Of a stretch of DNA of 64,000 bases, positions 57,066-64,000 are shown piece by piece. The notes beneath the pieces are model-generated. The model had not been told where the DNA came from, did no database searches, and was given only the letters and a program-made list of their open reading frames with translations. Position 1 is the first letter of the stretch; each line of letters opens with the position of its first letter. This DNA comes from Antrodiella citrinella (Eukaryota; Basidiomycota; Agaricomycetes; Polyporales; Steccherinaceae): assembly GCA_004802725.1 (NCBI GenBank), contig SGPM01000120.1, forward strand, positions 1 to 64,000, given 5' to 3'. The position numbers were made by a program, and so were the translations under genes.

Positions 57066-57722
57066 CGGTGAAGCCGGTGAAGACGAGAGGACGAGCACTC
57101 TCAGTTGCCCCCTCTTCGCAGGAAAACATTTTTATAGCGGCCCACCCATGGCTTCCTGAGAACACGAGAGCAGTGAGCAGTGAGCAGCAGACATGATGAG
57201 TCAGATGACAGAGCGGAGAGCACCGTTAAGACGCCGCGATCCGGGGCATTTAGTAAAATGATTTAGTGGTTTCGGTCCTTTCGGACGGTGCGGTCCGAAC
57301 GCTAACAACACCTCAACGTTCAACTTTTGAACAATGCAATGGTTCCAACGAAGTGAGGTATGGCGACCACGAAAAATACGACAACGCCGACTTGGAGCGG
57401 ACGAGAAAGGCAGGAATCATTAATCAGTCCTTTACTGCTGGGTCGAATCTGCGAATGCAATGCGCACATACATTTTCATATCAATGGGTTCGTCGACTCG
57501 GAAAAGGCCGGTAGTAGATTATAATACAAACGGCAATAGCCTGAGTCGATATGTATGATGAGAACTCTATGGGTGATTCTATGCGAGATTGCGAATAAGA
57601 TCAAAACATGGGTAGCCAATGTTGAATATTACGCCGCGCATTAGGTTGTGCGCTGTGTGGTCTTGGTATCATAGCAGTTGCACTTGACTGCGACGAGAAT
57701 TTCCGTCCAAGGTCGTAGGTGA
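57066..57722. other. intergenic region between MFS copies 2 and 3
   Basis: About 650 bases: the copy 2 promoter and the copy 3 3' flank. Short frames have no motif. A GAGCAGTGAGCAGTGAGCAG direct repeat (three copies of a seven-base GTGAGCA unit) sits near 57168-57188. Confidence 0.4.
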
Positions 57723-60159
57723 TTATGGTTTGTTCACTACCTGCGAAGCAAACTTGCTCTTCGCACGAATTCTGGGTCCCCATTTAAACAAAATCTGTAC
57801 TACATCAGTAACATTCAAAGATCAGAACATCAGCAGGAACATACATAGGGTATAGGTATCATGAGTGTAGCAAGAAGGGCGAATAGGGTGTTTGCCCATT
57901 TGTACGAAAGTGCGGCATACATCTGTTGGGTGAAGAGGGGGAAAGCCATGCCGGATAGGTTCCCTGCAGTGTCGTCAGTAGCTGAAGAGATTTACGAATG
58001 AGATGTTGAGACTTACGACATAGACTTTGACCGGCAAGTGCAGAAGACGCGAACGGTCCATAGCTTGTAGTATCAAATTAAGCCACAACCTTCGATCACT
58101 TTCTCGAATTGAAACGTACCAATCCGCCAGATATGTAAACACAGTCAGATATATCCCAAAGCATGCCCATATAAACAGCTAACCGGGACGATATCAGCAC
58201 GACAAAAGTTAGTCTCAAATTCGGACGTACCGTTATGGCAATAACGAGCGAGATCCAATGAACTTGAGGGAACGTACACCATGCATAGATAAACATGGCT
58301 GCAGGGAATAATATGGCTGCAAACATTGCATGATACAGCCGCGCTTCTGGTCCCCGAATAGCAACATTCTTGCTGTATGACGATGTCGTATGAGACCAGA
58401 GAAGTTGAGCTCGAGGGGAAACAAACGCACCGGTATAACGTTTCCTGGTATCGGTCAGTGGCAATACCGAGCAAGCTTCCGATGCTGTGGTTTGCATAAG
58501 AACCAAAGAGACTGGGACACATCAAATGAAGCTTATGAAGCTTACAAAAAGGTGATGTACACAGTGCCTGTCTCCCCGGTATTGAAGTCGTGAAGGTTCT
58601 TGAACACAGGCGTGATAGATCTAGAGGAAATTGAGTATGAAGCGGTGGAAGAGTGACAACTTCAGCACGCACTCAATCATGACGTAGAGAATACCCCAGG
58701 CGAACCCGACCCAAAGCTGCACGGCATACATGTGAGTTGATTTTCAAACCGGTGACGTCGAGGGTAACGTACACTGAAGCTTGCTACAACGGGTTCGGTG
58801 ACCAGGAGATCTAGAACAAGGTCACGTCAGCACATCCGTCATCAATTAGAAGCCAGATGGAACTTACAGAGCGGTCGGGTGCACGAAATGTAGATGAGTG
58901 TCTTGAGGCTTGCACGCTCATCTTCCACGCGTGCACGATAGCGATGGTCACCGGTTTTCTGGCGCGTCTTGCGTGCTATCCGCGTGAGCAACACAGCTGA
59001 TCGTGTTTCCCGCATGAAGAAAACGATTGCTAAAGCTAGAGCACCCGTAAGGCTGAGTTGCCAGAATCAGCAAAGCATATACGAGACGGGGATGGACCAC
59101 TGACATCATATGTATCCATTGGATCCAACGCCATTCGAGGTGAGGGTTCATTTCCACCCATCCGGCAGCGACAGGTCCTAATCCTGTTCCACCAAGTGCG
59201 GCAACGGAAAAGATGGCCATTGGCAGACCTCGCCTGTGGTGCGTGTTAGGGGATCCACGAAATTTGGCATGCTGCGGCTTACTCGTATGGTTGCCAGATA
59301 TCAGCTATCGTCCCCCCGACCTTTGAGAGCTGTCAGGTCTTCGTCTTTGCGAAAAAGGCAGTATGCGTACCATTGTAGATCCTGTTGAACCGAATGCCCC
59401 TGCTAAGAAACGTGCAATCAACACTGTCTGGATATTCTTGGCTCTATGACACGATGGTCAGCCCTGTATACGAGGGAGAATTTGTTGAACGAGACTCACA
59501 GAGCGACCATTAAATGCATAAGAGCAAAGCAAACAATGGTGACCACATAGAGTGGATGTCTCCCGAACTCCTCACTAAACGAGGCAGCGATGAGGGGCAC
59601 GATGGCAAATCCCAAGGTATATGTCGAAAGACCAATAGTAGCCTTGAAAGTAGTGCAGTTGAGGTCCCGAGTCATTGACTCCAATCCGAGAGCATACGTG
59701 GAAGCCGTCGCAGCTAGATCGGCGTTGTGGACGTATGTGAGTCCAAACGGTAACCAGTGCTGAAATAGTTATGGCACACACCTGATAAGAACGTGAACAG
59801 GACCGCCGGGATGGTAATAACCCACTTGCGATGTCGACTAAAGTTGACAGGGTCTCGAGGGTCGCCCTTCTCGAACTCAATCTAAGGGCACACAGGGTCA
59901 GTGTATGTGGTTCGAGTGTGGAGTCAGTACGCACATAGAGAACCTCCTCCGCGAGAGCCTTTTCTTCGGGTAACGGCTCCTTGTGATGATGCACATAGTC
60001 ACTGAGCTGTCGTGCATAAGGCTCATCCAATTGTGTAGACGTTGACTTCTCTGTTGACTGAATGCGCGGGTCTATAGGTTCCGTGACCTCATCAGCATGG
60101 TGGATAGCAAAACTTTCAGCGGGATCCGCAAGAGTGGCCTCTTCGTCGTGAAGGTTCAT
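57723..60159 (-). CDS. MFS transporter, DHA1 'polyamine-type' (copy 3)
   Basis: Same architecture and exon layout as copies 1 and 2. It has a longer acidic cytosolic N-terminus (MNLHDEEATLADPAESFAIH ... EEKALAEEVLY) containing several Glu/Asp/His clusters. Then FEKGDPRDPVNFSRHRKWVI, TASTYALGLESMTRDLNCTT, FSEEFGRHPLYVVTIVCFAL, VLIARFLAGAFGSTGSTMVG, RGLPMAIFSVAALGGTGLGP, VEMNPHLEWRWIQWIHMM, RETRSAVLLTRIARKTRQKT, VTEPVVASFS, YHAMFAAILFPAAMFIYAWC and ILFKWGPRIRAKSKFASQVV then NKP. The copies differ mostly in the N-terminus and C-terminal tail, where regulation by ubiquitin or sorting would act. About twelve introns. Confidence 0.87.
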
Positions 60160-60417
60160 GATCGTCCACTGTCAGCGAACGTATGTCGAAAGCGAACGTT
60201 GACAGGGAGACCTGTATCGTCGAGAGGACCTAGTATGCTGTGGGTGCCGTTGAATGGTATTTGTGATCAGGATCTTTATATTTACCCACTGCCAGGTTCC
60301 CATGCATAATCTCTTTCCGAAGAAGAAAGGATCGGCCGCAAAACCTTGGGCCGGCGTCGGCATACTAGTGCTAGCCAATGGTCATCAGGTAGCTCCGAAG
60401 GCAAGCAGCGCTGCTGC
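60160..60417. promoter_or_regulatory. upstream region of MFS copy 3
   Basis: Promoter side of MFS copy 3, ending at the inverted-repeat element. No gene is seen. Confidence 0.35.
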
Positions 60418-60840
60418 AGCGGACGTCCGCAGGACCCTGGAAAACCCTGCCAGATGCCTCTTCCCGATCCCGACAAAAATGGGAGAAAAATCCCGGAAGG
60501 CCTGTGTCCGCAAATGGCAGGTCGACCGGCCTAAGGCCTGTGTTGCCGTCCCGACAAAAATGTGCCTCCAAGATGGGTGTCCGCATATTGGGAAAAAAGT
60601 GAAATGAAGGCCAACGACCTCGATGGACGCGCAGAGCACATCCTGGTGAACGTTTGAACCCTGAGGAGCTTTTCTGACGGCCTGTCGGGCACGTGAACCG
60701 GCGTTTGAAGCCGTCTACGGGTATATATAATATTATATATGCCACAGTGCCACTTCCCTTTTTCCCGACAAAAATGAGCCCGGGTCCGTCTGATTTTGGA
60801 AGAGGCATCTGAGGGGACTTTCCAGGGTCCTGCGTCCGCA
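60418..60840. mobile_element. MITE-like element with about 42-46 bp terminal inverted repeats
   Basis: The left end (60418-60463) holds GCGGACG...CGCAGGACCCTGGAAA and then CAGATGCCTCTTCC. The right end (60798-60840) contains GGAAGAGGCATCTGAGG and TTTCCAGGGTCCTGCGTCCGC, the near-exact reverse complement; the left arm has a four-base insertion. Inside are three direct copies of CCCGACAAAAATG (60469, 60550, 60764) and a TATATAATATTATATA palindrome (about 60725-60740). There is no open frame for a transposase, so it would be non-autonomous. A target-site duplication was not established by eye. It lies between MFS copy 3 and membrane protein B. Confidence 0.6.
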
Positions 60841-61609
60841 AACTTAAAGTCGTGAGCGCTCGATGGGCGTATGGCCGACCCCATTGGCTCTAAGTAGCCG
60901 CGAACGAAAGACGTCGGCGTCGGGACTACTATTTGTGACTACACAGGTATTACTCAAAAGATCGTGATTGATGAGTACTAAGTCGCAGCTTTCGGCGCAG
61001 ATGCTTGAAGCAGCAGAAGCATCTCGAGCACACCTTTAGCTTGGCGTTTGTACCGCTGGATATCGTTTCTTGTCGTCAAGTTCGAAGACTGCGTACGCAT
61101 GCGTGACCAGGCCTCAGGGCTCAAGCAAGTACTATGAATTCGAGATCTTGCGGCGGCGAGCTTCCCGCTTCTATACGATTACTCCATGATCACGATCGAC
61201 GTCAGATCTGAGATGCCATTGTTGGTCCATCCAGGCTATACAAAGAGCTTCAATATTCAATATTCAATGCTGTAGAAGGTTCAACGTTCAGACTTGTAGC
61301 TGACAACTTGGACGACCGCCACAACCGGCGCGTCCAAGCAGAATGTTGATAGATTCGCGCCTATCATGAGCGCAGACTCTCCTATTTCTCGGAATAGAGA
61401 CGGAATCACAGTAAGATGGGGGTAAGGAGATACCTATCATACACATGTACGTGTAATGGATGACTCGGGGGTGATTCGACCGGTATACCGGAACATGCAA
61501 GATGATAGAGTACAAAACGTCGGCCGAGAAAGCATAAAAAAGTAACGTACGACATGACCAGCACCACAGTCAACAAACACCGAGGTAATGGCGTTCTCCC
61601 GAATCGATA
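60841..61609. other. intergenic region, no gene seen
   Basis: 3' flank of the membrane protein B gene and outer flank of the MITE-like element. It has a short direct repeat (CAATATTCAATATTCAAT near 61251-61269). No protein-like frame was found on either strand. Confidence 0.35.
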
Positions 61610-63058
61610 TTATTGTGGTGTTGAAGGCAAAGGTCGAGACAACGGCGGAGAAAATTGTTGGTATGGGGAGGGGGTGTACTCAGGCAGGGGACCCAACTGC
61701 TCCTGACGCAGCTCGTCGATCTCCGACCGCAAGAGCGAGATTTCACGTTGCATGTCGCCCGAGTCGTTGCTTTGGATAGTGGGACTGGGGAGATCCCCGT
61801 GCGATCGCAGCTGAGCGATCTCTGCGCGTAAGGCAGAGATTTGACCTGCTAACGAAGAGATGGCTTGAGATGTATCCGTGCCTTGAGTCCCGCTACTCGT
61901 GACTGAGCCATCTTGTGGTGGCGTAGGGGCCGAATTCGAATGTTTCGACGGTGCTCTAGACCGCAAAATCGCCAGCTCTGCACGGAAGAACTGGAGTCGC
62001 TGCTGCAAGGAGAGTGATGCAGCCTCGTCGGCCGTGGAAGATGACTTCTCGATGGCTGAGATATCATCTGGTATAGTGGCTGTTGCACGGCCGATGCTGA
62101 CATTCGATTGTTTCACCTCTTCCGGTACATTCTTTGACATCGAGAACGGCTCGGGTCTGGTCGTTTCTGCTAGTATCCGTATTTTTCCCGTACGACGCCG
62201 TCGGTACAGTAGTCCCGCGATGGTGCAGATCATAAGGAGAACGATTCCTCCTACGACTCCGCCGACAATCGCGCCTACGTTGGTCTTGCCCTTGCCTTTG
62301 CCAGCTTGTGATTGTGAACTCGACGATGCAGCTGTCGTGTTCGTCCTGCGAATTGGTGAGCACAACGAGGCTAATAAGCAGAGAGGCACATACGTATACA
62401 CCGCATAGTCGAATAGGAGCAGACTAGTGTTCGTCCCTACAGTAGTAACGGTGACCGTGTGCTCCCCATACGGTATCGAGTCCAACGCAAGAATAGGGAA
62501 GTTGTAGGCATATTGATCGAATACGGACACGTTCTGGAAAAGGTTGAAGTTGGTGACGAAGTTGCCGTCTAACGTGATGTTGACGTCGGTCAAAGTCAGT
62601 CGTGTCAGAATATTGAAGATATAGACAGCCGATCCTGTTCAAGGGTCAGACTAAGGGCTTTGGAGCTACGACACAGAGGACATACCGTTGAAGCTGAAAG
62701 AGAATGAGAGAGCGGGGTCATCATGAGATGGTGTGTATGTGCCGTCATGCCAAGTTCCTGAGGCAGTACATTAGCATTTGATGTGTGGCCTGGCAATCCT
62801 CACGCACCATTATGCGCCAAAGTACTATTTGGATGAAAGGCGCATCCAGTACAGTTATTCCCTTGCGTCCACAAATCCGAGGGTATGTATGTCACCTATT
62901 CCACGTTCAATGCTCTTTCTGACAGAGTGAACAACCGCGCCACATACCTGCAGCCCTGTAACCTCATCCCCAAACTCGTCATCGATTGTGCGATTGACGA
63001 GTGCCCCCGACACACCCGCAGCCACCAGAGTCCACAACGCAAAAGAGAGACCCAGCAT
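61610..63058 (-). CDS. single-pass membrane protein with coiled coil and LPxY tail (paralogue B)
   Basis: Paralogue of the gene at 28994-30530, in the opposite orientation. Signal peptide MLGLSFALWTLVAAGVSGAL. The ectodomain reads LVNRTIDDEFGDEVTGLQ, LWTQGNNCTGCAFHPNSTLA, GTWHDGTYTPS, GSAVYIFNILTRLTLTDVNI and DGNFVTNFNLFQNVSVFDQY, with NCTG, NVSV, NTSL and NRT glycosylation sequons. The membrane helix (VGAIVGGVVGGIVLLMICTI) is followed by RRRR. The cytosolic region repeats the paralogue's plan: FFRAELAILRSR, ISALRAEIAQLRSH, MQREISLLRSEIDELRQEQL and GPLPEYTPSP. The two proteins diverge in the linkers but keep the LVNRTIDD block, the Cys pair in NCTGCAF, the Gly-zipper helix, both coiled-coil segments and LPEY. 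No enzymatic domain is seen. A sensor or adaptor role at the plasma membrane is inference. Confidence 0.78.
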
Positions 63059-63705
63059 ACTGAAGGGGTCGATGAGTGCAAGAAGACAGATGCCAGAGCT
63101 TGTCAGCCCTTGGGTTTGGTGCTGGCGATCTCGGAGTGCATTTTGATATTAATCTCGGAGCGGGAGGGAGCAGTCTTATCCAAATTGGTGACTGTCCATT
63201 GGCCGATGTGAGTCTGGGCTAGCACGCTGAGCCTGAGGGGGTAGAGGGTGAAGAGTTGTTGATTAGTTTGAAGAACTCAGAACTGTGTACTTACGAGTAA
63301 TGACAGTACTCCCCTGAACTTTCAGCGCTCAGCGCTCAGCCTCAAACACCCTTCAAGTTCTCAATGCTGGATACACCCCCAATGTTGCCGCAGATGTCGA
63401 TCAGCCAGCTCTATCAGCTGATGTAGATATGATTACGCAGACCGAATGTAGCCATGTACCAGCGCCATGAGATCTGTTGAACCGTGAGATCACTGCCAGC
63501 CACACGCGAACATCTGAGAATTACCTGACGCTGGTACCTGCTCAGTGTTCCACCACCAGCTGAACCTCAAGATGAATCACAGCTGCACTCGTCTGATTCT
63601 TCTCTCAGCTGTGCATCAAGTCATGGACTTCCCTCGCGCCCGCGCCATTCTCAGGCTTGTTTCTGTTTCTCCACGCTCTCCCACCGGATATTGTCATTGA
63701 CCACA
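63059..63705. other. intergenic region, no gene seen
   Basis: Promoter side of membrane protein B and of the small plus-strand gene. It has a short GCGCTCAGCGCTCAGC direct repeat near 63322-63341 and otherwise unremarkable sequence. Confidence 0.35.
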
Positions 63706-63943
63706 ATGAGCTTCCGTCGAGCCGCCGAAATATCCGCTGAAACCAAGTAAGTCAACGTACGCGGTGTTGAGAAAACACTAATCTCACCTCATTTTCCACA
63801 GTGCGGTGTTGCTTGGACCTGGTGGCGTCCTCGACAGCCAGACGGGAGACACGCAGTATTTCGGATTCAGTGACTCTCAGAGCAGTAGTGCAATGAAAGA
63901 CGACGTGAAAGAGGGCGACACAGGGCTGCCGCGGTCATCATGA
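63706..63943 (+). CDS. small hypothetical protein, two exons
   Basis: A candidate short gene missed by simple frame searches. Exon 1 (63706-63746) encodes MSFRRAAEISAET and ends AA|GTAAGT. Exon 2 (63802-63943) completes the Asn codon and continues AVLLGPGGVLDSQTGDTQYF, GFSDSQSSSAMKDDVKEG and DTGLPRSS before TGA. The 55-nt intron has standard ends. The product is 60 residues, hydrophilic after a short hydrophobic patch, with no membrane helix, signal peptide or known domain. The clean splice and continuous frame favour a real gene. The small size and lack of family leave it uncertain. Confidence 0.45.
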
Positions 63944-64000
63944 TATTATTATTGTCCGTCCCGCGGTATATTTTGATTCATATTCTTGGTCCAGCTCGAT

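Noticed and set aside
60254..60841. Plus and minus frames of about 117-156 codons across the inverted-repeat element
   Set aside because: Frames are created by the repeated termini and lack transposase motifs such as DDE spacing.
1..64000. Secondary-metabolite cluster suggested by ERG7 and three MFS genes
   Set aside because: ERG7 is primary sterol metabolism, no P450, transferase or backbone synthase is present, and the MFS genes are over 40 kb from it.
1..64000. CRISPR arrays, prophage, rRNA or tRNA genes
   Set aside because: No regularly spaced short repeats, phage genes or recognisable tRNA box sequences were found by eye on either strand.

Overview
The window is nuclear DNA of a filamentous basidiomycete, most probably an Agaricomycete. 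Genes are broken by many 50-60 base introns (GT-AG, branch point close to the acceptor), are packed head-to-head and tail-to-tail on both strands, and include typical agaric families: F-box proteins, 'polyamine-type' MFS carriers, RTC4 and UPF0357 proteins. No tRNA, rRNA, CRISPR or prokaryotic operon signal was seen. A short run of Ns and ambiguous bases (about 19608-19980) shows this is a draft assembly.

Layout. 1-3.5 kb: a small putative mitochondrial protein, ribosomal protein L30 and the nuclear actin-related protein Arp9. 3.9-8.4 kb: lanosterol synthase (ERG7) and an MPPED-type metallophosphoesterase. 8.4-12 kb: a gene-poor stretch with a degenerate tandem repeat array. 12-17.4 kb: a basidiomycete orphan protein, a UPF0357 membrane protein, a decayed F-box gene and cytochrome c oxidase subunit VIIa (Cox9). 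17.7-24.7 kb: an ER membrane J-protein (Hlj1/DNAJB12 type), the PP2A B55 subunit, an EMC5-like subunit and tRNA 2'-phosphotransferase (Tpt1). 24.8-32.1 kb: an RTC4-domain protein, a single-pass membrane protein and an HD-domain nucleotidase. 32.4-41.9 kb: the Doa10/MARCH6 E3 ligase, a coiled-coil RING protein and argininosuccinate synthase. 42-54.5 kb: a poorly resolved agaric orphan gene, glutaredoxin Grx5, the Hsp70 escort Zim17, an MFS carrier with a frameshift, an orphan ORF, an F-box protein and the purine enzyme ADE16/17 (ATIC). 54.6-64 kb: two more MFS paralogues, a MITE-like element, a paralogue of the single-pass membrane protein and a 60-residue orphan.

Several genes share a cellular theme, though most are housekeeping genes whose proximity may be chance. 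Grx5 and Zim17 lie tail-to-tail and both serve mitochondrial Hsp70 or Fe-S maturation. The J-protein, EMC5, Doa10 and ERG7 all concern the ER membrane, protein quality control or sterol synthesis. The three MFS carriers and the two single-pass proteins are local duplications.

The most noteworthy observations are: a 9-nt microexon behind a GC-AG intron inside the HD active site; a 21-nt microexon in EMC5; a stop-free 51-nt intron that splits the RING-CH motif of Doa10; coiled-coil exons of exactly two, two and three heptads in the RING gene; a conserved LPxY tail on the paired membrane proteins; a 10-base deletion in one MFS copy; the repeat array; and the terminal-inverted-repeat element. All gene models were built by eye. 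Splice sites were checked by reading-frame continuity, not by transcripts.
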